Program-made: the position numbers and the translations under genes
Notes under the pieces: generated by a model
What the model was told of the DNA's origin: nothing
The model's input: the letters and a program-made list of their open reading frames with translations, nothing else
The model's database searches: none
Shown here: positions 1 through 11,862 of the stretch, piece after piece
Numbering within the stretch: the first letter of the stretch is position 1
Layout: each line of letters begins with the position of its first letter
Assembly: GCA_030765065.1 (NCBI GenBank)
Contig: CM060990.1
Location: 9,919,501 to 9,983,500, forward strand
Direction: 5' to 3'
DNA from: Deroplatys truncata
Lineage: Eukaryota > Arthropoda > Insecta > Mantodea > Mantidae
Length of the DNA: 64,000 nucleotides

Positions 1-460
1 CGGGAGTTATAATTCCCAAATCAGTGTGTTTTCTCTGGACAGAAAGGTCCGTCTTCGAGGCCCAGCTATCGCTCCTTTAGTATTACTTCTTTCAAACTGC
101 CCAGAAGGGCCTTCCGGTTTAGAAGAACTAGTAATTTGTTCCCACTAGGAATATCTTTGGTCCGCCCAGGAAGATCCGCCGCATATCTGGGTAAAGCTTT
201 ATGCTCTGAGAGGTCTTCCGGTATCTCAGAGGCTCCGTTGACAACATCTCCCATGTGCCATGCACCCCTTTGCCATGGGTCACTTAACACCTTGGGGTTA
301 GGCAGTTGGTTCGCTGTCTCCTATTGGTTATTCGAAAACAGGCCTAACCAGCGTGACGGTAGTCAGCCGACACCGTCGGTCATATCCCGGCAATCCACCA
401 CCCGCCAACGCGTCCGTTACCCCTCAAGATCCAGCATTACAGGCTTCACTCCATAGGCTA
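1..460. other. unidentified GC-richer segment with small hairpins
   Basis: This stretch is richer in G and C than the AT-rich DNA that follows and contains several short perfect stems, for example CTCTGAGA paired with TCTCAGAG at about 203-230 and GCCC-AGAA-GGGC near 100. A plus-strand frame is open from 136 to 456, but its translation matches no family I recognise. It is probably part of a repeat or mobile element whose body lies before the window. Confidence 0.3.
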
Positions 461-486
461 GCCTTCTTATGAATGATGTTCAAAGT

Positions 487-650
487 GGTGCCCATCTGTA
501 GTGAGAAACTCCTGGTATTCCTCGTCGTCACAAGGTTGTAATTCATGAACAGTAGTCACTCTGTACGGCTTCAATTTTAAAACCTTAGCAGCTTTTTGTA
601 CAGCCCGTTGTGCAACGCGTAACTTGTTTCACTGCAACATGTATAGTATA
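487..650 (+). repeat. diverged direct repeat, copy 1
   Basis: This segment shares ordered blocks with 1,571-1,730: GTGCCCATCTG, CTCGTCGTCA, TGAACA-TAGTCACT and GGNTTCAATTTTAAA, in the same order and orientation. The start of the window (CGGGAGTT...) also resembles 1,509-1,545, which suggests that copy 1 is longer and copy 2 carries a deletion. The nature of the unit is unknown. Confidence 0.6.
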
Positions 651-1570
651 CATTCACATCAGAGAATCTGTATATTAAGCACATAAAACGATTTGTGCAT
701 GAATGTCTGCTGAGTGTATCAGAAATCACTCGCATCACTTTCTTCTTAGCTTTCCCAAAACATGAAAACATAGTTCATTAAGGAGATGTAATAAACAACT
801 TAAAGTAAACCGCCAACTTCAAGATTAATGAAGCACGAGTTACATAACATGAAGTGCTAAGGTTGTACATAATAAGATGAACATGAACACTCCAATTAAT
901 CAGGTAACAATCTATATGCAGGCCAAAAATTTTGATGTCTGGAGTTGTTGTAGTATACAAATTATTAGCATTTCCTATGTACAATTGGGCCTTTGGAGAT
1001 ATGAACGGGATGAATTTCATAACTTGTTTTATCTAATCTTGAAGACAGCTTATTTGGTTTTGAACCAAGAACATAGGGAATTTAAAAATGAATATACATT
1101 TGTGCACATTTATTTAAACTTTCAGAATATATCAGCACGCCTGAGTCGTTTGCAAATAGTATGGCATATGTCGCACTTCCGATAAGGAAAGAGATATAAT
1201 TGAAATAAACAAAATGAAGACAACATATAATAACTTTATATTTCTTTGTTCCCCATTTTGTAGTACTATTTTCATACTTTAAATGGATTATTCATGTTTC
1301 CTTTTATCTACGTGTAATGTAAACTACATTCATTGTTCAATTTTATTCTATAAAAACGTAGTATTTGTATGAGAATGTTATGATTTACACAGTCAAAAGA
1401 TTTCGCAAAGTCGTAAAGTCTTTCTCCTAAAGTTCCTTTTCACTCAAAGAAATTATTACAGGTGGTCGTTTTCTGGCCCGGCCAGAATGGCGTGGATGTG
1501 TGTGGGACGGGAGTTCCATTCTAAAACTCCCGTGTTACATATTCATGAGTAATACTAACATGTACATAAG
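651..1570. other. no gene seen
   Basis: AT-rich sequence with only short chance ORFs on both strands. A small hairpin, CGGGAG...CTCCCG, lies near 1,509-1,536 and may belong to the second copy of the direct repeat. Nothing else recognisable. Confidence 0.5.
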
Positions 1571-1730
1571 TCGTGCCCATCTGCATTGACACGTTCCCGG
1601 CATTTCTCGTCGTCATGAACAATAGTCACTTTAGAGGGTTTCAATTTTAAAGTGTAGCATCTATTTACACAGCTTGTTGTTCAAACACGTCTTAGAGACT
1701 TCTTTGGGCAGCGTTGGAATCATACACCAA
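1571..1730 (+). repeat. diverged direct repeat, copy 2
   Basis: Second copy of the unit at 487-650, with the same ordered blocks but shorter by one internal block of about 14 bases. Divergence by eye is substantial, so the duplication is old or the copies arrived independently. Confidence 0.6.
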
Positions 1731-2184
1731 TTTCGTCAATTCTTTTCTACCGTTAGAACATGTCGTTTTAGTTTCTTAGGTTTAGCGTTTAGCGATCCCA
1801 TTAGCCAGACATCCGAAAATATCTCTATCTGGGACTGGAATACCAAGAAATGTCTCATGCAATTGTCTACACAGGCTGTCTGCACGATTTGATTTTTACG
1901 TGCGTATCGTACATTGTTCTTTGTTTAAGCGAAATTTTCGGTAGGCATTTTAGTGGACTAATGACAAGACAAGAACAGCAACAATAATAATATCTATCCT
2001 AAAGTACGATGCTTGAATAAGGTTTCACTTTTCAGATGCACAGTGAAGAAACTAGTCTTTACAGTATGAAAAGAAGGCAGCAACTGACATTTACAGCCGA
2101 TATAGCCTGGCCTTGATGGGTCATTCACCGCTAGTGAGCTAGCGAAACAATACCAAGGTTACTGCAGTAAAGAAATTTCATTTA

Positions 2185-2465
2185 TATATGGACGCTCTTT
2201 AACTACTACGGTCCTTACCGTCTCATTTAATATTGGGCGTGAACAACGAAAATTTTGCTCAAAGGCCTCTTTATCAGGCTTGAGGTTCTTTTTCGTGCCG
2301 TAAATCTACGACACAGGACCACTGGCTTTACTTCCCTTTCGAAGGAAGCCATGCTGAGGATTTTCACGCCCCAAAAATCCATTGCCCTCCGTCGGGTTTG
2401 AACCCACGACCTTAGGCACTAGAGGCTAGCATGGCACCCCTACACCACAAAGTACGACGTTCACT
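2185..2465 (-). mobile_element. tRNA-derived SINE, family S1
   Basis: Read on the minus strand, this has a Pol III-like head (A-box-like GGGGTGCCATGCTAGCCTC, B-box-like GGTCGTGGGTTCAAACCC), then a central body (CTTCCTTCGAAAGGGAAGTAAAGCCA, here split by reading; ACGGCACG, GATAAAGAGG, GAGCAAAAT) and a tail ending in AT-rich sequence. The same head-body-tail order recurs at 6,340-6,620 and 56,884-57,185, and in rearranged form at 45,846-45,966. Four copies in 64 kb indicate an abundant family. The tRNA of origin is not determined. Confidence 0.8.
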
Positions 2466-2975
2466 GCAGTGCAACCGAATAGCGCTTACGCGCGACCGTG
2501 GCCGGGTTAAAAACGACTGCACTGTATTTAATTAGTCATTTAAAGAATTGCATTTTCTGTTAAAATTACTTTCCTGAAACTGAACGGACCTTTAACTATA
2601 ACATTACTACTTTCAATGTATATGTAAAGCTTGTTTTACATTATTTTTTACAGAACTTTAGGATTTTGCCGTTATTAGCGTCAGAATCAGAAGCATTTTC
2701 TATTTTAGTTTTCTTACAACATTGCTGATTTCTGTTCAGGTAATGACATTTGGTTTGAATTCAGTATGTTAATTAGGAAATGACTATTGCAAAATTCCTT
2801 CTGCATCGTTTTCTATCACTAAAGCATAAATTAAAACTGTTTGTTAGATTTATGAAGTCATTGATACCTATCTACCACATGTGGAGTATTTTCTGTTTCT
2901 TGGTTGGTAATGTCCATAAGTATTTAATTTTGCTGCTTATTTTATAAGCTTCATGCTTTATTACATCTTAAGTAG

Positions 2976-3001
2976 TTTTTTTTTTTTTTTTTTTTTTTTT
3001 T
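2976..3001. repeat. poly-T tract (26 T)
   Basis: An uninterrupted run of T. It could be the poly-A tail of a minus-strand retroposon, but I see no recognisable body next to it. Confidence 0.9.
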
Positions 3002-6000
3002 GCAATCGGATTGGTTAAGAAGCTTTTGATAATGTAAACTTTTGATGTTTGACATTCACAAGAATCTTACAATACTTTTAAGCGTAATTTTAAATTAAGT
3101 ACTTTTATTACATTTTTAAGCTGATTGTGTGATTGCAACTTATGACGACAAGATATTTTATTTGCTTAGATTAACGACCTCCTGCTTGTATTGCTGTGTT
3201 TCTTTTTTCTGATCTTTAGTGGAAAGCGTGGATGAAAATGTAACCTAAATCATGCAGAAACTCATACCTCTGCCATTTTATTTAGTATTTTGAAGTTATT
3301 TATAACTAATTCTTGGATATCAAGGTTGGAGCGGCCAGTGATCAACGCGTACACAGCTTAGAAAGATTAAAGTTTATCTGAGTTTACAAAAATGTCTATT
3401 ATTGATATTATGATTGATTGGGATAAGGTTTTTTTCCCCTTCGGTATTATCATGAGCTGCTTGTGTTCAAGGATCCCCCAAATACGTTCAGCTAGATATG
3501 CTATAGGTAGTCTTCTGCATTCTCGGTGCAGATCAGGGGAATATCCACGATTGCGTTTAATTTTCCTTCGTCATTTTTGAAGTGGCAGTAAACTACAGAG
3601 TGGAGATTTCGCATCCATATATGAAGCTGAGAGGAATTGGGTTTTGTACCTATAAGGTGTATTCAACTTCGTGAGGTTTTAGTCACCATTTGAGGAGTTG
3701 AATGATTCAGCAGTAAATTTCCAGGTCTGGAGGACTTGGGTTGCTGAGCACATGTCGTCCCAATACCCTCTTTTGCCAATAGTGTTCTGTGTGAAGAGAA
3801 GGAAATCGTGCAACGGCAGGGTTGTGGACCCTGTCACTATTTTGGTCGGAGAGTGGGTTACGCTATTCTTGGGAGGTTAGCTATAAGAGTGCTTATAACT
3901 GGCACCTTCACTTGTTATTTAATTATGTAGAACTAATGGGCAATATTGTAGTAATTGTACTTTGGTTATTTTATTGTTCACCTGAATACCTTTGGAAGAA
4001 CAATACTTAACTTCCTGTATCCATCTCATCATCCGGCATGTGTTCTTATCCAGTTAGCTAAATGAGCTGTAGCGCCTCCCTTATGTGATCTATCGCCTTG
4101 AATTATCGACAGAAGAAGATGCGTACTTCAAGAGTTTCACGTGCTACTGTGAGGTCACAATGTATGCTTGTTGGGTATTTCAGCACAAGTTGTCGTTTCT
4201 CTACAACATGCTGTAGGATTTGTGGTGTCGCTTGGTTATGGATGGATGTGTCGGCGTGTGATTTGGTTGTAGGTTCTTAGCCCCTCATGAGTTCGTTCCC
4301 CTTTTCGGTGGTGACAGGATGTTGGACCGGGGAAGGATTCTTATCTCAGAGTTTATGGAGTAAAGAATATGCATGTAGCAAGTAGACGAAATTTGGTTGC
4401 TGGTCATTTCTACTTGCAATAACAGGAAACACACTGTCTCCCTTTCACATGCTTTCCCTGTATCCCACATGTAAGACACAAGCCGATACCTACTCCCTGT
4501 TGTTATAATGACTTTAGCCACTATCACCTATACTACGTCCCGCTCCTAGCCATGAAACACCTATTCCTGTAACTTTTGCTTACTAATTTGTACTGCGCTG
4601 TAAGTGAACTTTGATAATGTAGACTTAATAATTTTGCCGACCATTACGTCGGAGGTGTAACACTTAGCGTCTTAACATAGTGATGATCGGAGCGAGAGTG
4701 TCACCTCGCCTTCACAGCTCCTACCTCCATCTGTCTAGGATCTCTTTCTATTTCATGCCCATTTTCTAGGCGACTTGGTTTGGTCCCCTAACCACGTGAT
4801 TTATCACGTCGGCTATTTGCTGCTTCCTTTTCCTCACTTAATTTTTATTGGCGCCTCTCCTACCAAGGCTATTGCAAATTCTTATTTTACATTTGGAACG
4901 TTTTATTGCCTGTCATTCATTTCTAGCGTTGGTTTTCACGCTCAAGTGGTTTTGGAGACCGATTAAGCACGTACGTCCTGGTGCCTCTGAGTAGCATTGG
5001 AATGTTCTGGCTTTGTTTTGCGGGCCACATGTTCGGCAGAATTCTTAAAGGCAGAAGACCTTTTCGGTGTGTCCCGTTATAGCCTACGGCTCTCTTAACA
5101 AATACGTTTTTCTTGTCTCCCTTCCGCAAGCTTTAGCTCTTGTGAAATCCTTTCCTTATACTGCATGTATAAATAATTCTATGTGTATTTATTATATTTA
5201 TTACATCTGTATATATAAGTATTATCCAAGGCGTGTTTCTGCTTCAAACACTACATCCATGTGTTATTTGTTATACGTAAAAGGAGACAAATTATGATCG
5301 GCTTGGCACATAAACACAGTAAACTGAACGCGATCTATAATCCAACAAATTCTTATTTGTGAATTAGTAAACATGCTGAGCGAGTGAGCATATGTATGTG
5401 GAGCTAAAAATTCGCAACCTAGAGTATTGTGTTGCTTTGTTCAACTCGTAAGTTATAAATGAAGTGATCGAAAATGTGTTCCGTACTCTGTGTCCATAAC
5501 ATAATGTTATTTTTTCGTAACTTTCACTTTAAATTATGATTATTTCTTGTGTTTGTATATTAACGGTTTCTATACGAAGGCGAAGTGTTGACCAAACCGG
5601 TATTGTCCTTAAATTTCCATTTCTTCATTTGGAGAAGGATTAACCTTTCCAAGTTGATTAAAATTCAGCAAAAGCATCCTTTGAGTTTGTGGTGTACTTA
5701 TAACTATAAGGAGTACACTTATATTCAATAATTTTACAAACATTGACCATAGTTGTTGGTTTCTGAAACAGATTGTGTTAAATAATTGTTTTAGTGACAA
5801 AAATTGAAATATTTTTCCACGATCATTCGAGATGAGCAGTCTAACGGTTTCAGTTACCTATGTGGTTCAACGAAATAGGTAACTGGCGAATGAGAAGATA
5901 CTCGTTGCAATAAGCTGTACCTTAGCACTCCCAACATGCGGCCAAACGCTTCTAACGCATTCCAGCTCGTTTGCTTCACAAAGGTTCCCTATATGGAATC

Positions 6001-6080
6001 TGCTGGCATGCTGATTCCACCATCTCCTTCTTACAATGTACTTTTATATCAATATAAAATGTTTAATGTTTTGGGATTCA
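3002..6080. other. no gene seen
   Basis: About 3 kb of mixed-composition DNA with only short, unrelated ORFs. The minus strand around 4,020-4,280 and 3,400-3,880 has moderately open but stop-broken frames that could be decayed retroelement, but I cannot assign them. 4,680-5,100 is slightly GC-richer without a recognisable feature. Confidence 0.5.
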
Positions 6081-6084
6081 TTAC

Positions 6085-6290
6085 AGCAGGGATTGAACAA
6101 ACTTCACACATGGGACCCACTTATTGTTTTTAAAGTTCCCTTGTTTCACCCAGTTTATGATTGCTGTGTTCTTTACCGATTACCGCAATTACACACACAA
6201 AAACACCCATGCCCATGGCGAGACTCGAACCCATGACCCTCAGCTCTACACTCCAGCGACCACGGCTATGAGGGCCGGCTACATTAACTA
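6085..6290 (-). mobile_element. tRNA-derived SINE, second type
   Basis: On the minus strand the head reads as a tRNA-like promoter: TAGCCGTGGTCGCTGGAGTG as A box region and GGTCATGGGTTCGAGTCTCG as B box region, followed by GTGTTTTTGTGTGTGTAATTG and a body reaching roughly 6,085. The 3' limit is uncertain. The head differs from family S1, which starts only about 50 bases further on in the opposite orientation. Confidence 0.65.
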
Positions 6291-6339
6291 TCCTCAGAGA
6301 AGCCATACAAGTTTAAGATAGGAAGAACAACCTGCTGCC

Positions 6340-6620
6340 GTAATCCGAGGTCTAGAGGTGCCATGTTAGCCTCTAGTTACAGAGGTTGCGGCTTCAAACC
6401 CGGCGGAGGACGATGGATTTTTCGGGCGTAAAAATCCTCAGCATGACTTCCTTCGAAAGGGAAGTAAAGCCAGTGGTCCCGTGTCTTAGATTTACGGCAC
6501 GTAAAAGAACCTCAAGCCTGATAAAGAGGTCTCTGAGCAAAATTCCCGGTCTTTCAAGCCCAATATAGCTTGGGGCACTAAGAACCACAACAGTCCATCA
6601 ATAAAACTGAACTTAATTTA
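6340..6620 (+). mobile_element. tRNA-derived SINE, family S1
   Basis: Plus-strand copy of the S1 family. The A-box region is GGTCTAGAGGTGCCATGTTAG and the B-box region GTTGCGGCTTCAAACCC. The body contains CTTCCTTCGAAAGGGAAG, ACGGCACGTAAAAGAACC and GATAAAGAGG. The tail reads GGCACTAAGAACCACAACAG then CAATAAAACTGAAC. It looks essentially full length. Confidence 0.8.
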
Positions 6621-6764
6621 ACAAAGTTCCAGGCACACAGATGAGATTAGTTTTGAAACACAGGTTTATTGAACTAAAATCTGCACTTACACATTAACAG
6701 CAATAAGCGATGTAAATAAATACTTAGGAAATGATCAGTTTTTCATACACAGTCCTGTGTAACA

Positions 6765-7120
6765 ACTGTTACATGAAATCCTTTTATGTTAATAAAAGTT
6801 CAAATTCAATGAAGCGGATCTCTGCTTTAATTGCAGACATTTGTGGTTCTAATTTTGTGCTGCCCATAATCAAAATGGGTTCTAAATGTTCTTCAGTCAT
6901 GTCACACACATATTTTCATTTTTTAAAATGTCTTCACAGATAAACGTTGATGCGAACATTAGACCTCGTGCAAAGTCTTTCAAACGAGAAAATGTTTCAC
7001 TAGGTAGCCAGTTGTAAAAGTCAACTAAACTAACTTCCTTGTGTTTGTCCTGCTGAAGGTACTGTATATCAAATAAAAATCTGAGAGCTTAATCGAATCA
7101 AATTCGTGAATAAACTAATG
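6765..7120 (-). pseudogene. hAT transposase, C-terminal remnant (ZBED5/GTF2IRD2-like)
   Basis: Read on the minus strand across small frame changes, this resembles the C-terminal dimerisation region of hAT-derived proteins of the ZBED5/GTF2IRD2-like group. Visible pieces are KEVSLVDFYNWLPSE, a block FASTFICEDIL that corresponds to the usual STYLCE-type signature, and a region reading MTEEHLEPILIMGS. No ORF longer than about 60 codons survives, so it is dead. Only this end of the transposase is present; a hAT-like terminus (7,165-7,243) follows directly on its 5' side, so the element is internally deleted. The assignment is from motif order read by eye. Confidence 0.55.
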
Positions 7121-7164
7121 AAATACTGGCGCAGCATTTATTTTTATTTATATACTTTGAAACT

Positions 7165-7243
7165 TGTAGGTGGACCAAACAAAAACAGCTTGCGAGCCGG
7201 GTTCGGCCCCCGGGCCGTAGTTTGACAAAGTCTGCATCATAGG
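7165..7243 (-). mobile_element. hAT element terminus
   Basis: On the minus strand this reads CAGACTTTGTCAAACTACGG followed by a GGCCCGGGGGCCG block and GGCTCGC. That is the pattern of many animal hAT elements (CAG...TCAAACTACGGCCCGCGGGCC). Its partner terminus was not found. The end lies about 65 bases from the Polinton insertion. Confidence 0.5.
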
Positions 7244-7304
7244 AACAACAATGAGGTGTGTTTATACGAGTTTGTTATTATCTTGTCCTTGCAAAGAAAC
7301 AAGT

Positions 7305-7310
7305 GGCATT
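7305..7310. repeat. Polinton target-site duplication, left (GGCATT)
   Basis: GGCATT directly precedes AGTAGCA, the left terminus, and recurs directly after TGCTACT at 17,534. Six base pairs is the target-site duplication length established for Maverick/Polinton elements. Confidence 0.9.
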
Positions 7311-7344
7311 AGTAGCATATTATAGGGGAAGCTGCGCAACTTTT

Positions 7345-8330
7345 TGCGTTTATATGGGAAAGGATGGGGAAAACGGGGGAGGCAGATGATAGGCTAGACA
7401 GGGGTTGAACGAGCGAGGATGCGCTTTATATGAGAGGTGGGGGAATACGAGGAGAAGTGCAAGACCAGAAGGAGTTTGAGGTGTGGAGTATACGTTTATA
7501 TGGGAAAGATAGAGAAAACGTGAACAGATAATAGGCTCGATAGATGCTGAAGGAGGGTACGATACGTTTTGTATGGGAGAGATTGGGAATACGAGGACCG
7601 ATGCTAGGCTAGACAGGGGCTGAAGTAGGGAAATGCGCTTTATATGAGAGGTAGGGAGTACGAGGAGAAGTGATAGGCTAGACAGAGTTTGAGGTGTGTA
7701 GTATGACTTTTATGGGAAAGATAGGGAAAACGCGACAAGATAGTATGATAGACACATTCTGAAGGAGGTGAATATAGGCTGATACGAGAGAGATAGGGAA
7801 TACCAGGAGAGGTGCTAGACTAAACAGAGCTTGAAGGGTAAAATACGGTTTTTATAGGAGAGAACTAGCAAACCGAGGAGCGGTATTAGGCTACGAGGGT
7901 TTGAATAGTTGAGTAAACGTTTATATGAAGAGACAAGGAAAACGTGGGTAGATGTTAGGTTGAGAGAGCCTTTAAGAAGGAAAATGCGTTTATATGGAAG
8001 AGATAGGGAAAACCAGGTGAGATCCGTGGTAGAGCAGGTGCTGAAGTAGGGGAAGAGGGGACGTCCTTTATGTGTTAGAGGTAGGGAATACGAGAAGAGG
8101 TAGGTAGTTAGACCGAGGTTGAGGAGTACGGTATTCGTTTATACGGGGAAGATATGGAGAACGGAGAGAGATCCTATGCTAGGAGAGAGTTGAAGGAGGG
8201 CAATGTGCTTTATATAAGAGAGGTAGGGAATACGAGAGAGGTGGTAATCTAGACAGAGTTTGAGGAGTAGAGTAGGCGTTTATATGGGGAAATATAGGAA
8301 AACGAAAAGAGATGCTAGGGAGCTTAGTGT
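7345..8330 (+). repeat. subterminal tandem array, ~71 bp x 14 (left arm)
   Basis: Fourteen degenerate units with a period near 71 bases are seen. Each carries a TTTATATGGGA-like start, a GATAGGGAAAACG-like block and a CTAGGCTAGACAG-like block. Unit starts fall near 7,350, 7,425, 7,492, 7,566, 7,640, 7,708, 7,776, 7,846, 7,918, 7,986, 8,063, 8,138, 8,207 and 8,278. The position just inside the terminus suggests binding sites for a replication or packaging protein, but that is inference. Confidence 0.85.
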
Positions 8331-8597
8331 TGGCGTATGTGTAATGTTCATTCATACATAACATAATTTAGACTCATTGTCGTCGAGATTTAAACGCTAA
8401 CAAAGGCTATATTGCATTCTAACGTCCGGGCATCACGCCATTGAAGGGCTGGATGCAAACCCCCCACCGCATGTATCTTGATTGATTAATGTAATTAAAC
8501 GCTGCTCGTCGATCGATGAATACGATTAAGTATTTTTGATTGATTAATGTAATTAAGAGTATATGAATTGACTCGCGCACCTGGTCGCCATCGCATA

Positions 8598-8625
8598 TGT
8601 GCGTGTGCGTGTGTGTGTGTGTGTA
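8598..8625 (+). repeat. GT microsatellite in left arm
   Basis: A (GT)n tract containing a few interruptions. It has its mirror counterpart, a CA tract of different length, in the right arm at about 16,154-16,183, so it was present before the arms diverged. Confidence 0.85.
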
Positions 8626-8988
8626 TGTTAAGGTGATTCAGAGCAGCGATTTGTACGGAGCTATTTAATGGAATTTTATATGATTTGGGTAGAATGTAGG
8701 GTATTTAAGTCATTTTAACAGGTAATTCAAGTAGCGTCACAGATATTGACGATAATATAGAGGGTAATTAGATTATAAGCATTTCTCATCCAACGTTACA
8801 ACACTTTTATATACTTTTTTCTAACTCTTACAAACTATTTATATATTGAACAGTTAGTGTGCGAGACGGAGAGGGACAAACTGTATATCGATTTACAGTG
8901 AAGGTATATAGAAGTATACGCCCTAACCAACCCCTACCTTGTATGCTCTAGATCATCTTCTTATTGTCTATTCAATCCTATCATCTTC

Positions 8989-9295
8989 TAACATAACCAC
9001 GTAACAACACGTAACCAACAAACGTAGCCTCGTAACAAGACGCAACAGAACGTAACGTAACAGCATGACAAGACGTCACACTACGTAACATAAGCACGTA
9101 ACTACGTGACAAGACGTCACACTACGTATCATAAGCACGTAACCACGTAACGTCACGTCACATGTCGTAACCAGAAACGTAACACGACGTAACAACACGT
9201 AGTAACCATGTAACCACATATCATAACCACGCAACATGACGCAACACCCTGCGTTGTGGCGTAACCAGAAACGTATCAAGACGTAAAACCAGAGA
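8989..9295 (+). repeat. CGTAAC-motif array (left arm)
   Basis: Thirteen CGTAAC hexamers occur in about 300 bases by my count, mostly as ACGTAAC, together with two GACGTCAC palindromic sites. A random 300-base segment would be expected to hold well under one. The array is mirrored in the right arm. Its place between the terminal array and polB would suit an iteron-like binding region, though no binding protein is known from this window. Confidence 0.8.
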
Positions 9296-9645
9296 TAAGC
9301 TCGACTTTCTCTTAGTGAAGGTTTTATTATTTGAGAGTCTTAATTGAAACGTTTTACGTCAACATACCTTTATTTTAGTTCGTTGTAGGTGGCTCTCCTC
9401 TTTATCTAGGCTTGAGACTAGCACTAGGATTGCTCATAATGGCAGGGTAAACACCTTCCCTTCCATCTTTTTATTATTATTATTCTTTCTTCATCAGACA
9501 TCAGCTAGCTGCATACAAAGCACACGGATAAACTTCCATTTTTTAAATTGCAGATTCACGAGAAAATCTTCATCTTCGAGTTACATTCTTTTAAGCACTG
9601 TTTGTAATACGCATATGTCGTTATTCCATCCTCAGCAATAACTCT

Positions 9646-10746
9646 TTAATCATCAAACGGAGTCAATGTGATTTTATTCACTTGCACTGTGGCAAGAGCA
9701 TGCTGTCGTGACAGGATCAGATTCATGGGCGTTCTGATGATTTCTGCGGTTTTAAGACAGTCAGTATAGCTTTCAAATGTAATGTACTGATTAGTAGTAC
9801 TAAGTTTTATGCCTTTAATAGTTTTTATAATTGAGCCATGGATATCTAAGGCGTACATCTTAGGTCGTAGTCCGAGAAAGCGCTGGATGATTTTACCATT
9901 AGCCTCATCTTTAAATTTTCCCAAAAACTTCTTGTTTAGAGCTGAATAGCATATATGGTAATCAGCTGTATCTAGGTGTTCGAGAAAGCGTAGCTTTTCC
10001 AGGTACATATCTTCAGTTATCACGCGATGAATTAACGAATCAGTGTCCATATGCATAAGCTTCAGGTTTTCAGCTCCATAATATGGGAGCAACATATCAT
10101 AATGATAGTGGTACATTAATATCTTGGAGATGTCAAACACACTCATACCGATGTATATAGGCTTGTTGAATACGATCTGTCGCGAGGCCATATGCACAGT
10201 AGCTAGATTAGCAACATGTATCGTCCTATCGATAAACGTAGGCTTAGCGATCAGCTCTTCCAGAGTCTTCTCGTTTGTCACCAACCGTATACCCACACGA
10301 TTACGCAGGTTCTCCACAGTTTTACCGAACATAGCTTTGTTGAACAGTTTGTAGAGGTCCTTCTCAAAATCATTTGCAGCTAGTTGTCGTAGCCTGTTGT
10401 TAAATCCCATATAAGGTTTTAACGACTGTGACTGATGGAATTGTAGCACACGATGAATTTTTTTTAGCCGTATTCCATGATCAAGTGCTTGCTTCAAAGC
10501 CATATAATGTACCACAGACCTCTTTCGAGGCCCAAGATGAGGTATCCGTTTCTTTGTACTCGAGTCCTTAAACTTCATATCCTCAGGCAAGAAAGGCAGG
10601 TCGTTGTGTAGATCGTGAAGTTCTGCAGGATACTCGATGTCAACCTCTAATATGTATCCATGAGGATCATCTTCTTGTAGTCTGTCTAAGTCGATTTTTT
10701 CAGGTGATAGCCACTCAAATCCACCATAAGGGAGGGCGTGACACAT
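9646..10746 (-). pseudogene. polB segment: palm/thumb polymerase domain
   Basis: This 366-codon open stretch is the best preserved part of the left copy. Motif B-like residues (NNRLRQLAANDFEKD, then FNKAMFGKT) and motif C (LMHMDTDSL) are present with the metal-binding DTD. It ends at a premature TAA compared with the right arm. Against the right-arm copy I count about 26 differences in roughly 280 aligned residues, including two stops on the right side. Antisense ORFs across this region are shadows. Confidence 0.85.
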
Positions 10747-11220
10747 GGCCCAACCACATTGGCTATTGGCGTCCTCTTATGTAATAAATTGGGTTGGTCT
10801 CGACGGATCATAATTCTCCATTTAGACGTTGTTTGCTTCGGCATAACGGTGGGAAACTTGACATTAACCTCTTATGCCGCATTCCACCATGAGAAATTGG
10901 TCATAATCCTGTAACAATTCCAGCTGAATTCCTGTATACAGCAACGTGGCGTCCCATGTAAGTCCTGGAGAGCTGAAATAATGTGCAGGATCGACTTTAT
11001 GTGTTTTGAGGGTTTGATCTCTAAATGTCTAAAAGACATCAGCTAGAAGAAGTACATCAGAGATTAAGTAGAGGTCGCTGTACTCGCCAAGGTTTCTTAC
11101 ATTAAACAGCTCCCATGCATTTCTAGCATGATCGTAGTCAGGATCACTAATTTCTTCTTCATTTAATCTAGTGTAGAAGGAGTCCTTAGAAAGCAAGCAG
11201 GTTTCGATCAAAACATCCCA

Positions 11221-11862
11221 TTAAGTGACGTAATCATAGGGAAATACTCCCTTACGAGTCATCAACTTCATCTTGTCTTCTACGATGTGTTTTAGTGGTT
11301 CAGGGTATGATGTTAGATTTTTCACCAACTTATCCATGATTGTACTGGAAAACCGAAAGCTATCCACAAACCGAAGCTTTATATCTCCTGCATACCTGGA
11401 GAATGATATATGGCTTTCTTCAGAGCTAGGAATTACTTCCACCCTCTCACTTGTACATCCCAGTTCCTTAATAATGAAGTGTGAGTCATACCCACTGAGG
11501 TTGTGCATGAAGACTGGAATATATCTAGGTGTTTTGCAGGCTAAATTACATTGATTATGTAGACTTCCACGATACTCACCAGTGATGTGATCATGGTCGC
11601 GTACTTTGTAGTTCTCTTCAGTAAAGGTTTTTCCGCACAAGTAGCATACTATAGAGGAGTTGAAATCCCTCTGCTGTAGATCTATAATTTTCAGAGACGT
11701 GACAGATTTGTATATGTTATTAATTTCCTTTGCAAGGAATGACAAGTATTCCATAAATTTCTGAGCAGCATCAGCACCATGATATACATAGGGATGCTTA
11801 GGAAGACCAGTTTCCATATGTTGAACGTCGGATGATTGTTTAACGTAAACGCAGTAACTCAT
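11221..11862 (-). pseudogene. polB segment: HNH/endonuclease VII-like plus exonuclease start
   Basis: This is the longest intact middle piece of the left polB (213 codons). A CYLCGKTF module, an RDHDHITG motif and HNQCN make a zinc-binding HNH pattern typical of the endonuclease VII-like insert fused ahead of PolB in many arthropod Polinton-type genes. LSGYDSHFIIKEL downstream fits the exonuclease domain. The right arm lost this whole block in its internal deletion, so only one copy exists in the element. The preceding piece (12,086-11,859) overlaps it by 4 bases in another frame, a sign of frameshift. Confidence 0.8.

Larger units (their letters stand above)
7311..10437 (+). repeat. Polinton left inverted arm (contiguous part)
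   Basis: This segment aligns, reverse-complemented, with 14,412-17,533. Anchors are the 33-base terminal block around TATAGGGGAAGCTGCGCAAC, the stretch around 8,329-8,385 (right arm 16,395-16,465), and the polB codons from about 9,556 to 10,437. It is far longer than an ordinary Polinton terminal repeat because it includes coding sequence. Confidence 0.85.
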
